This document shows positions 1-5,260 of a stretch of 5,927 bases of DNA, in pieces. The stretch is taken from the NCBI GenBank assembly GCA_021819635.1, contig JAKAQQ010000061.1:1-5927 (forward strand). Reading direction: 5' to 3'. Within the stretch, counting starts at the first letter, position 1. Each line of letters opens with the position of its first letter. The notes under the pieces were generated by a model that saw only the letters and a program-made list of their open reading frames with translations, was not told the DNA's origin and searched no databases. The DNA comes from Pseudomonadota bacterium (GTDB lineage: Bacteria > Pseudomonadota > Gammaproteobacteria > JAKAQQ01). A program made the translations under genes and the position numbers.

Positions 1-200
1 GGGTGAGCGTGACGGTCGTGCGTCGCGACGGGATCGTCGGGCGTCAGCCCGCGGAGGGTCTCGAGCTCCGGGGGGGAGATGTCCTCGTCCTTTACGGGAG
101 TCCGGAGCAGCTCGACCGCTTCCTCGACCGCCTCCACGCGGGCCCCCCCCGGAGCGGAGACGGTCTCGCCGCGACGGGGGGGCCCTCTCAGGGGCAGTGA
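1..200 (+). CDS. C-terminal end of a cation:proton antiporter-like transporter (TrkA-C/RCK_C domain), partial
   Basis: The gene enters from the left edge, so its true start is not in the window; the GTG at base 3 is most likely an internal valine codon. About 65 residues are visible. They match the end of a TrkA-C (RCK_C) domain: a strand VTVVRRDG, then a GxxP-like turn, then LRGGDVLVLYGSPEQLDRF, the usual 'L-x-x-GD-x-L-x-x-x-G' close of the fold. RCK_C domains bind small ligands or ions on the cytoplasmic side and gate K+/H+ or Na+/H+ antiporters (CPA2, KefB/YbaL type), Trk uptake systems and some other carriers. The protein stops soon after the domain with a Gly/Pro-rich tail (to GPSQGQ), as in CPA2 antiporters, but the membrane part is missing, so the exact family is open. 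Its TGA at 198-200 lies inside the convergent gene that ends at 188, giving a 13-base tail-to-tail overlap. Confidence 0.72.
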   Translation, partial: VSVTVVRRDGIVGRQPAEGLELRGGDVLVLYGSPEQLDRFLDRLHAGPPRSGDGLAATGGPSQGQ

Positions 201-1114
201 GTCTTCGACCAGCCGACGTCGATCGAACCCGTCCCGGCTTGGAGGCGCACGTCGAGTCCGGTGCCGCTGGTGCCGGTGAGCGACGCGCCGATGAGGGAGC
301 GGTGGAGGCTGAATCCCGCGGGGCGCGAGGAGGCGGTCACCCCGCCCGTCCCCGTACGGACGGCGAGACGGGCCAGGTGGCAGGGAAGCCCGGCGACGTC
401 GATCGCTCCCACGCCCGTGTGGACGACGATGCGCCCGCGGGCCGCGGGCGGAACGGAGGCGAGGCGGATCCTGACGGCGCCGACCCCGCTGTGGAGGCGG
501 ATCTCGGTCTCGGCGGCGGGGAGCCTGAGACCTCGGGCGGTGATCGTACCCACGCCGTCGTGAATTGCGAGGTGTCCGGAGCCAAGGCCGATGAGCGTGA
601 TCGCCCCGACGCCGACGTGGAGGGCGATCTCGCCCTTGAGCCCCGTGATCTGTACCTTGCCGACGCCTTCGTGGATACGGGCGCCGAAACGGCTTGGGAG
701 AAGGATTGTCCAGTCCTCGTGGATGTGCCGCGGACTCCCTCCGCCGGCCGCGTTCAGGCCGAGACGGAGTGTCTTCCCGTGAAGACTCGAGACAAGAACG
801 AGCCCCCGGGGCAGCGTTTTGCACGATGAACCCCAGCCCCAATGGAGCATCCCGAAGAAATCCACGGTGTTTCGGCAACGGGCCCGCACCCGGACCGTGA
901 TCGCCGCCTCGGTGGTGGGCGCGGAGGCCTTGATACGGATCGTGCCCACGCTGTTGCGAAGGACGAGAAGGTTGGCCCCGGCCGCGGGGACCCGTCCGGT
1001 GAGCACGACGCCGGCGCTCGCCATGGGGCCGAGGGCCAGGGGAATGAAGACGGCGAGGGCGGCGAGTGCCGGGGCGACGAGCCGACGGGGGAGGAGGGGT
1101 GTCCGAACGGTCAT
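188..1114 (-). CDS. Exported GVG-repeat protein, DUF4097-like beta-solenoid
   Basis: A 308-residue protein. The ATG at 1114 is preferred over in-frame codons up to 1402 because it has a GGAG ribosome site 8 bases upstream (1123-1126), begins a good signal peptide, and avoids overlapping the permease gene. Residues 1-34 form a signal peptide: basic MTVRTPLLPRR, a hydrophobic core AALAVFIPLALG, and a likely cut after ASA. The mature part repeats a short strand motif, usually H-x-GVG-x-I/V-x-I-x-GL: residues 53-61 (SVGTIRI), 148-159, 166-177, 185-196, 208-218, 232-243, 253-261 and 293-302. Spacing is mostly 18-24 residues, as expected for the right-handed beta-helix of the DUF4097 'putative adhesin' family. 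Cys80, Cys98, Cys245 and Cys307 could form disulfides, fitting a periplasmic or surface place. There is no lipobox, sortase motif or second membrane segment. It is the last gene of the GntR-ABC operon, so a role beside the transporter is likely but unproven. Confidence 0.8.
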   Translation of the reverse strand: MTVRTPLLPRRLVAPALAALAVFIPLALGPMASAGVVLTGRVPAAGANLLVLRNSVGTIRIKASAPTTEAAITVRVRARCRNTVDFFGMLHWGWGSSCKTLPRGLVLVSSLHGKTLRLGLNAAGGGSPRHIHEDWTILLPSRFGARIHEGVGKVQITGLKGEIALHVGVGAITLIGLGSGHLAIHDGVGTITARGLRLPAAETEIRLHSGVGAVRIRLASVPPAARGRIVVHTGVGAIDVAGLPCHLARLAVRTGTGGVTASSRPAGFSLHRSLIGASLTGTSGTGLDVRLQAGTGSIDVGWSKTHCP

Positions 1115-1140
1115 GGAGTGGGCTCCGAAAGGGAAGAGGA

Positions 1141-1989
1141 TCAGCGCTCGGGCCGTGCGTGGAACCACGCGGCCAGAATGAGGAGGCCGAGACCGAGGAC
1201 CACGTTGAAGAGGAGCATCGGGGCGTGGATCTCGTGGGGCGCGAAGCGGAGGGCGGCCTCGAGGGGGTCGTCTTGCGACAGGAGCGAGAGCCAGCGGCCC
1301 AGGGGGGCGACAAGACCGCCGAGGATCGTGAGCCCAAGCCAGCCCAGGAGGGCGAGCAGGAGCGGGTGTCCGCCCGGGCCACGTCCTCGGCGGGCAAGGC
1401 ACGAGACGACGAGGAGGTACCCGTAGACCGGGAGAAGCCAGAGGGCCTGGAGGAAAAAGGCGGCGAAGGAAAGGAACGCCAGGGGGGGGGTCTCGACGAG
1501 AAGGCTCGCGGCGCTTGCCAGGACGGGACGGCCCGAGACAAGGAGTCCCGCGAGATCGACAAGACCGAGACTTGCGGCCACAACGGTGGCCAGGATCCCC
1601 ACCGCCAGCGGCAGCACGACCGTGCTGAGGACGGCCCGCACCGCGACGATCTCGGAGGGATCGAGACCGACGCTCTGCCAGAAGAGGGCTTCATCGCGGC
1701 CGCTTTCCCCGTGCAGCGAACGGGTGAGATAGAACACAAGGAGGATCTGGAGCCACACGTTGAGGACCCAGGCGCTTTCGCGCACGACCTTGTCGAGGAG
1801 ATGGAAACCCAAGGTCGCGAAGTGCGCCGTGAACGGGACCCCGGCGAGACGGGTAACGACGGTGGCGAGAATGAGGAGCGAGGCCAGAACGGCGGGGAGG
1901 AGACAGAGCACCAGAGGAACGGTCCCCCACTTGCGCCGTCGGGCGGCGCACTCCTTGCGGATGGCGATCTCGATGTGGGCGGGATTCAT
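1141..1989 (-). CDS. ABC-2 type transporter permease
   Basis: A 282-residue integral membrane protein. Hydrophobic segments lie at about 24-48, 73-91, 117-146, 160-198 (long, perhaps two helices), 209-231 and 256-276, giving about six helices as usual for an ABC-2 permease half. Between helices 2 and 3 the stretch GRDEALFWQSVGLDPSEIV (residues 97-115) matches the 'RD-x-x-LFWxSLPVSDxE' signature of the permeases found with YtrA-type regulators. The N-terminus is a short basic cytoplasmic helix (IRKECAARRRK). The ATG overlaps the stop of the ATPase gene by four bases (ATGA, 1986-1989) and has no good ribosome site of its own, so translation is probably coupled. With the ATPase it would form an inner-membrane exporter; the substrate cannot be read from sequence. 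Codons 167-169 contain a run of nine C (G on the plus strand, 1482-1490). Confidence 0.85.
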   Translation of the reverse strand: MNPAHIEIAIRKECAARRRKWGTVPLVLCLLPAVLASLLILATVVTRLAGVPFTAHFATLGFHLLDKVVRESAWVLNVWLQILLVFYLTRSLHGESGRDEALFWQSVGLDPSEIVAVRAVLSTVVLPLAVGILATVVAASLGLVDLAGLLVSGRPVLASAASLLVETPPLAFLSFAAFFLQALWLLPVYGYLLVVSCLARRGRGPGGHPLLLALLGWLGLTILGGLVAPLGRWLSLLSQDDPLEAALRFAPHEIHAPMLLFNVVLGLGLLILAAWFHARPER

Positions 1990-2858
1990 GGCAGGACACC
2001 GGTGGGGGAAGGCGAGGAAAGAAGAGCGCGAACGACATCCGGAAACTCCGTCGGGACCCCCTCGCCCAAGCGGGCGAGGGTCTCCTCCGGAAGGTCACGG
2101 AAGAGGAAAGCGTCCCGGCCCCAGTGCGGGCGGACGGCGAGCGGCTGGAGGGCACGGGCCTCGGCCGCCCGTTCCGGGGGGACGAGGACCGAGCGGTAAC
2201 GGCAGCGCAGACGGTCGGCCTCTTCGAAAGCGACGAGGCGACCCGAATCGAGGACGGCGAGATGGGTGAAAAGGCCGGCCACGTCTTCGGGGCGGTGGGT
2301 GACGACCACCACGGTCCGCCCTTCCGCGTAGGTGACGAGGAACTCGCGCCAGAAGAGATCGCGGTAGACCGGGTCAAGACCGGCGAGCGGCTCATCGAGA
2401 AGCACGAGCTCGGCGTCGACGGCGAGGAGAAGGGCCGCCTCGATGCGGGCAAGCGTCCCTTGCGAGAGAGGACCCAGCCGGAGGTCGAGGGCCGTGACGC
2501 CCGCCTGCTTGAGATGCTGCTCGGCGCGCGCGCGATCGAAGCGGGGGTGGATGCGGGTGTAAAGGTCAAGGACGTCGCGGACACGGAAACGCGCGGGGAG
2601 CGTGGAGCGTTCCGAGCGGTACACGAGGCGGGGGTTGGGTCGCCCGGGCCTCCGGCGGGGATCCTCCCCGAGGACGAGGAGGGTTCCGTGGGCGCGGACA
2701 AGACCGGCGAGGGCGCGCAGGAGGGTGGTCTTGCCCGCGCCGTTGCGGCCGACGAGCAGGAGAAACGCTCCTTCGGGCACGGTGAGGTCGATCCCGTCAA
2801 GAGCGTGGAGCGGGCCGTAGTCCTTGCGAAGTGCGGCGGTGTGGAGGGCGTCGTTCAT
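1986..2858 (-). CDS. ABC transporter ATP-binding protein, YtrB-like
   Basis: A 290-residue ABC ATPase. The ATG at 2858 is chosen because it overlaps the GntR stop (ATGA, 2855-2858) and starts the domain directly (MNDALHTAALRKDYG); an in-frame upstream ATG at 2945 would add 29 unrelated residues. Visible motifs: Walker A GRNGAGKTT (37-45), signature LSQGTLARI (131-139), Walker B LVLLDEP (151-157, catalytic Glu156), D-loop LAGLDP (158-163) and switch His188 in VVVTHRP. The Q-loop region reads YRSERSTLP (80-88), with no glutamine but with Ser/Glu, as seen in other ATPases of this exporter type. A C-terminal extension of about 75 residues follows the H-loop. It should power the permease encoded next, most likely as a homodimer in a (NBD)2(TMD)2 exporter. 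Substrate is unknown; by analogy to Bacillus ytr the system may answer envelope stress. Confidence 0.9.
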   Translation of the reverse strand: MNDALHTAALRKDYGPLHALDGIDLTVPEGAFLLLVGRNGAGKTTLLRALAGLVRAHGTLLVLGEDPRRRPGRPNPRLVYRSERSTLPARFRVRDVLDLYTRIHPRFDRARAEQHLKQAGVTALDLRLGPLSQGTLARIEAALLLAVDAELVLLDEPLAGLDPVYRDLFWREFLVTYAEGRTVVVVTHRPEDVAGLFTHLAVLDSGRLVAFEEADRLRCRYRSVLVPPERAAEARALQPLAVRPHWGRDAFLFRDLPEETLARLGEGVPTEFPDVVRALLSSPSPTGVLP

Positions 2859-3223
2859 GGCGTCTTGTCCCCTTCGGGAGGCGTGTCGAGCAGGGTCGTG
2901 GCGTCGAGACCCAGGCGGGCGATGGTGCGGCGGATTCGGGGCCACTGCCGTGTCCGGAAGACCTCGCGTTCAAGGGCGAGGAGCCGGTCGTACCCTCCTT
3001 CCCGGACGAACATCCCGAGGCCCCGCCTCTTCTCGACGACACCGTCCTCCTCGAGGATTTGGAAGGCGCGGAGCACGGTGAGGGGATTCAGCCGGTAGTC
3101 CGTCGCGATCGTGCGGACCGAGGGCAGGGCGTCCCCATCGTGGAGAAGACCGTCGAGGATCATTCCGGCCAGCCGCTCGCGGACCTGGAGATAGATCGGG
3201 GAATCGGGGCTCCAGTCGTTCAC
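2855..3223 (-). CDS. GntR-family transcriptional repressor, YtrA subfamily
   Basis: A 122-residue regulator starting with GTG at 3223; no in-frame ATG lies between it and the upstream stop, and no clear Shine-Dalgarno is seen. Residues 8-75 form the GntR winged helix: SPIYLQVRERLAG, then LPSVRTIATDYRLNPLTV (recognition region 33-50), then LRAFQILEEDGVVEKRRGLG and the wing end MFV. The short C-terminal part of about 45 residues (LLALEREVFRTRQW...) is two predicted helices instead of a large FadR/HutC ligand domain. This is the mark of YtrA-type members, which usually repress their own operon with an adjacent ABC transporter. That fits here: the stop overlaps the ATPase start by four bases, and an 18-base palindrome sits on the -10 box of the operon promoter, about 60 bases upstream. 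The inducing signal is unknown. Confidence 0.92.
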   Translation of the reverse strand: MNDWSPDSPIYLQVRERLAGMILDGLLHDGDALPSVRTIATDYRLNPLTVLRAFQILEEDGVVEKRRGLGMFVREGGYDRLLALEREVFRTRQWPRIRRTIARLGLDATTLLDTPPEGDKTP

Positions 3224-3284
3224 GGCGGGCTGGACAAGGAGACAAGCGGGAGTAGTGGCATCGGCGGAGAACTCTGAGTCTATC

Positions 3285-3302
3285 GTTGTAGTTAACTATA
3301 AC
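3285..3302. promoter_or_regulatory. Probable GntR/YtrA operator palindrome
   Basis: The sequence GTTGTAGTTAACTATAAC is an 18-base dyad centred on GTTAAC; eight of nine base pairs match, the exception being G3288/T3299. It begins with GT and ends with AC, the general pattern of GntR-family operators. It covers the -10 box of the operon promoter on the minus strand, so a bound dimer should block RNA polymerase. That the regulator bound here is the adjacent GntR protein is inference from position and family habit. Confidence 0.7.
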
Positions 3303-3323
3303 ACCGTCTTAGTCTGATGTCAA
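3295..3323 (-). promoter_or_regulatory. Sigma-70 promoter of the GntR-ABC operon
   Basis: On the minus strand a perfect -35 TTGACA (3318-3323) is followed after exactly 17 bases by TATAGT (3295-3300), five of six matches to the -10 consensus. Transcription would start near base 3288, giving a leader of roughly 65 bases before the GTG start of the repressor gene. Upstream of the -35 lies a long A/T-rich tract that could act as an UP element. The near-consensus boxes suggest a strong promoter that needs repression, in keeping with the overlapping palindrome. Confidence 0.8.
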
Positions 3324-3412
3324 TAGTGGGTTTCAATGGTTTTTAATAACTTATTTATTATTGATATTATTAGAGTTTTATGTTATTCGGACGAACTCTT
3401 CTGTCTCCCGTT

Positions 3413-3440
3413 GGCGGACGATCCTCCCTGATCGTCCGCC
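3413..3440 (-). terminator. Perfect GC-rich hairpin downstream of mdh, probable terminator
   Basis: GGCGGACGAT (3413-3422) and ATCGTCCGCC (3431-3440) form a perfect 10-base-pair stem with an 8-base loop, 31 bases past the mdh stop codon. Neither strand has a run of T directly after the stem, so it is not a textbook intrinsic terminator. It may end transcription without a U-tail, or protect the mRNA 3' end. Placement after mdh suggests the minus-strand reading, but the stem is symmetric. Confidence 0.55.
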
Positions 3441-3471
3441 CCTGTCCCGACGGGATCGCGGGTCCGGCGGC

Positions 3472-4455
3472 CTAACGCGGGAGGAGGTCGGCGATGCCTT
3501 CGCGCTCCTCGCGGAGCTCCTTCTCGGTCGCGGCGATGCGGGCGCGGGCAAAATCGTCGAGCGCGAGGTCAGGAACCACGCGGGCGGTTCCTTGGTGGGT
3601 TCGCACCGGGAGGCCGAAAAAGACGCCGGGCGCGACGCCGTAACTGCCGTCGGTGGGCACCCCCATGCTCGTCCAAGAAGATCCCTCGGTTCCCTGGATC
3701 CAGGTCCGCATGTGGTCGAGCGCGGCGGAGGCGGCGGAGGCGGCGGAGGACGCCCCTCGCGTCTTGATGACCGCGGTCCCGCGCTGCTGGACCGTCGGGA
3801 TGAAATCCGTCTCGTACCACGCGCGGTCGACGATCTCGAGCGCCCGACGGCCGCGGACCGTGGCGTGGTCAAGGCAGGGGAACTGGGTGCTTGAGTGGTT
3901 GCCGAAGACAACGACGCCGTCGACTTCGCGGATCGTGGCCTCGGCCTTGCGGGCAAGCGCGCTCGCCGCCCGGTTGTGGTCGAGCCGCATCATCGAGCTG
4001 AACTGGTGGGCCGGAAGCGAGGGGGCGTTGCTTGAAGCGATGAGGGCGTTGGTGTTGGCCGGGTTGCCGACGACGAGGACACGCACGTCGCGGGCGGCGT
4101 GACGGTCCAGCGCCTGGCCCTGGACGGAGAAGATCTCCGCGTTCACGCGCAGAAGGTCCTTCCGTTCCATGGCGGCCCCGCGCGGGCGGGAGCCGACGAG
4201 GAACACCAGGTTGGCGTCACGGAACGCGACGTCCGCCCGATCGCTGGCGACGACGTCGTGGAGGAGGGGAAACGCGCCGTCCTCGAGTTCCATGACGACG
4301 CCCCGGAGAGCCTGGGCCGCCTGCGGAATTTCGAGGAGCTGGAGAACAACGGGCTGCTCGGGCCCGAGAAGGTCTCCCGCCGCAAGACGGAAGACGAGAG
4401 CGTAGCCGATGTTGCCGGCGGCGCCGGTGACGACGATGCGAACGGGTTTGGTCAT
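3472..4455 (-). CDS. mdh: Malate dehydrogenase (cytosolic-like, type 2)
   Basis: A 327-residue NAD-dependent malate dehydrogenase, full length for the family, catalysing malate to oxaloacetate in the cytoplasm (TCA cycle). Visible motifs: nucleotide-binding loop TGAAGNIGY (10-18); Glu42 in LLEIPQA at the end of beta-2, an acidic residue that favours NAD over NADP; substrate loop [15 protein letters not shown] (88-102) with Arg92 and Arg98; GNPANTNA (130-137); MMRLDHNRA (155-163) with catalytic Asp159 and substrate-binding Arg162; and GNHSSTQ (185-191) with catalytic His187. The stretch [16 protein letters not shown] (233-248) is typical of this subgroup as opposed to lactate dehydrogenases or the E. 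coli-type enzyme. The ATG at 4455 starts the Rossmann fold directly; a GAGG ribosome site lies nine bases upstream (4465-4468). It is transcribed alone, divergent from the dioxygenase gene and followed by a hairpin. Confidence 0.95.
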   Translation of the reverse strand: MTKPVRIVVTGAAGNIGYALVFRLAAGDLLGPEQPVVLQLLEIPQAAQALRGVVMELEDGAFPLLHDVVASDRADVAFRDANLVFLVGSRPRGAAMERKDLLRVNAEIFSVQGQALDRHAARDVRVLVVGNPANTNALIASSNAPSLPAHQFSSMMRLDHNRAASALARKAEATIREVDGVVVFGNHSSTQFPCLDHATVRGRRALEIVDRAWYETDFIPTVQQRGTAVIKTRGASSAASAASAALDHMRTWIQGTEGSSWTSMGVPTDGSYGVAPGVFFGLPVRTHQGTARVVPDLALDDFARARIAATEKELREEREGIADLLPR

Positions 4456-4482
4456 GGAGGTGATCCTCAGGGGGCAGCGGAA

Positions 4483-4488
4483 ATTCTA
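4483..4488 (-). promoter_or_regulatory. Candidate -10 box for mdh
   Basis: On the minus strand TAGAAT, preceded by TGT, matches five of six -10 positions and lies about 28 bases upstream of the mdh ATG. No good -35 is found at 16-18 bases (GAAAGG is the best), so this is only a weak candidate, perhaps helped by an activator binding the dyads further upstream. Confidence 0.3.
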
Positions 4489-4490
4489 AC

Positions 4491-4519
4491 AGGAGCCGCC
4501 TCTCGCCTTTCCGGCTCCT
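4491..4519. repeat. Inverted repeat in the divergent mdh/dioxygenase spacer
   Basis: AGGAGCCG (4491-4498) and CGGCTCCT (4512-4519) are perfect 8-base arms around a 13-base spacer. No T-run follows on either strand, so a terminator is unlikely between divergent genes. It could be a regulator site or an RNA stem in a long leader. Confidence 0.5.
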
Positions 4520-4524
4520 TGTGA

Positions 4525-4555
4525 CGTTCGTGTCCGTCCTGGAATGAAACGAACG
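4525..4555. repeat. Second inverted repeat in the divergent spacer
   Basis: CGTTCGT (4525-4531) and ACGAACG (4549-4555) are perfect 7-base arms with a 17-base spacer, ending 18 bases before the dioxygenase ATG. It may be an operator for the dioxygenase or a leader stem next to its ribosome site. It does not look like a Fur box. Confidence 0.45.
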
Positions 4556-4573
4556 ATCCGCTGAGGAATCGCC

Positions 4574-5245
4574 ATGCTTCTCGTTTTTGACGACGTTCTT
4601 GGTCGCGAGGAAGTGCGGTCCGTCCGCGCCCGCCTTGAGTCCCTCGCCTTCACGGACGGGGCGAAGACGGCCGGGCCCGGATCGCGCGCCCGGAAGAAGA
4701 ATCTCCAGCTGGACGACGAGGATCCTCGTACGGCCGGCCTTCGCGGTCTCGTCCGCAAGGCCCTCCTCCGCCACCAGGCGTTCCGGTTTCTCGCCCTCCC
4801 ACAGCGTGTCATGACCCCGATGTTCAACCGCTACGACGTCGGGATGTACGATCAGGATCATGTCGATTTTCCGCTTCTCGGTTCCCCGCCGCCGACGCGG
4901 GCCGACCTCTCCGTCACGCTCTTCCTCTCGTCGCCCGAGGAGTACGACGGCGGCGAACTCGTGATCCGTACGGGCTCCGGAGAACAGGCGGTCAAGCTTG
5001 CGGCCGGGGCTGCGGTCGTGTACCCGGCCTACGATGTCCACAGGGTTGAGCCCGTGCGCCGGGGCACCCGGCTGGCGGCCATCACGACGGTGCAGAGCGC
5101 GATTCGCGAGGAACCGAGGCGCGATCTCGTGGTCGACCTCGTGCGCCTCGCGCGCTGGGTTCAGGACGTCGCGCCAGAGAGCGACGAGGCGCGTCTCGCG
5201 AACAAGATCCACGCCAACCTGATCCGCCTCTGGGCGGAGACCTGA
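4574..5245 (+). CDS. Fe(II)/2-oxoglutarate dioxygenase, PiuC/YbiX (PKHD-type hydroxylase) family
   Basis: A 223-residue protein of normal family length. The ATG at 4574 has a GAGG site seven bases upstream (4563-4566) and gives the typical N-terminus MLLVFDDVLGREEV. The double-stranded beta-helix core carries the iron ligands His96 and Asp98 (DQDHVDFP) and His156 (YDVHRVEPV), and Arg166 in RRGTRLAAI to hold 2-oxoglutarate. Other family hallmarks are KKNLQL (41-46), FNRYDVGM (84-91), RADLSVTLFLSSPEEYDGGELVI (109-131) and VVYPAYDVHRV. Known members couple 2-oxoglutarate decarboxylation to hydroxylation and are often iron-starvation genes beside TonB-dependent siderophore receptors; the native substrate is not settled. 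Here no receptor is in view. The usual Phe-Phe-Trp-Ile-Gln-Ser segment is replaced by ITTVQS (170-175). A helical C-terminus of about 45 residues ends six bases from the convergent rpoD stop. Confidence 0.88.
   Translation: MLLVFDDVLGREEVRSVRARLESLAFTDGAKTAGPGSRARKKNLQLDDEDPRTAGLRGLVRKALLRHQAFRFLALPQRVMTPMFNRYDVGMYDQDHVDFPLLGSPPPTRADLSVTLFLSSPEEYDGGELVIRTGSGEQAVKLAAGAAVVYPAYDVHRVEPVRRGTRLAAITTVQSAIREEPRRDLVVDLVRLARWVQDVAPESDEARLANKIHANLIRLWAET
5223..5238. repeat. Small GC-rich hairpin at the end of the dioxygenase gene
   Basis: TCCGCC (5223-5228), a TCTG loop and GGCGGA (5233-5238) make a perfect six-pair stem inside the last codons of the dioxygenase gene. It lies directly beside the inverted repeat over the two stop codons. 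Neither strand has a T-tract after it, so a terminator role is uncertain. Confidence 0.4.
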
Positions 5246-5260
5246 GCGGCGTCAGGTTTC
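5237..5260. terminator. Inverted repeat spanning both convergent stop codons
   Basis: ACCTGA (5240-5245) and TCAGGT (5252-5257) are perfect arms around a 6-base loop. On the plus strand the stem extends to nine pairs with one G-U (5237-5239 with 5258-5260). The arms contain the stop codons of the dioxygenase (TGA, 5243-5245) and of rpoD (TGA on the minus strand, 5252-5254). As the only dyad between the two genes it may serve as a two-way terminator, though no T-run follows on either side. Confidence 0.4.

Larger units (their letters stand above)
3224..3471. other. Intergenic region with AT-rich island
   Basis: This 248-base gap between two minus-strand genes holds the operon promoter and operator (3285-3323), an AT-rich stretch, and a GC-rich hairpin (3413-3440). 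Bases 3331-3390 contain only 11 G or C out of 60, against about two-thirds in the coding parts. Within it are small AT inverted repeats such as TAATAA/TTATTA (3344-3349, 3355-3360) and AGAGTT/AACTCT (3372-3377, 3394-3399). I see no coding potential, tRNA or known riboswitch. Confidence 0.75.

Noticed and set aside
1115..1402. A longer N-terminus (96 more residues) for the exported repeat protein
   Set aside because: The added part is Pro/Arg-rich, would overlap the permease gene by over 250 bases and would bury the signal peptide and the ribosome site.
2859..2945. A longer N-terminus for the ABC ATPase
   Set aside because: The extra 29 residues are low-complexity and overlap the repressor gene; the ATGA overlap at 2855-2858 gives a standard start.
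197..3098. Long plus-strand open frames (for example 1066-2199 and 2124-3098) opposite the operon
   Set aside because: They are rich in Arg, Gly, Glu and Asp with no domain, membrane segment or ribosome site, and lie antisense to genes with clear family motifs. High G+C content keeps such frames open.
3722..3748. Three perfect tandem copies of GCGGCGGAG
   Set aside because: They encode the Ala-Ser-Ala stretch of [16 protein letters not shown], a conserved part of this malate dehydrogenase type, so protein constraint plus codon bias explains them.
4456..4466. A perfect plus-strand Shine-Dalgarno sequence GGAGGTGATCC
   Set aside because: No start codon follows at a usable distance on the plus strand; the next ATG with a coding frame is at 4574 and has its own site.
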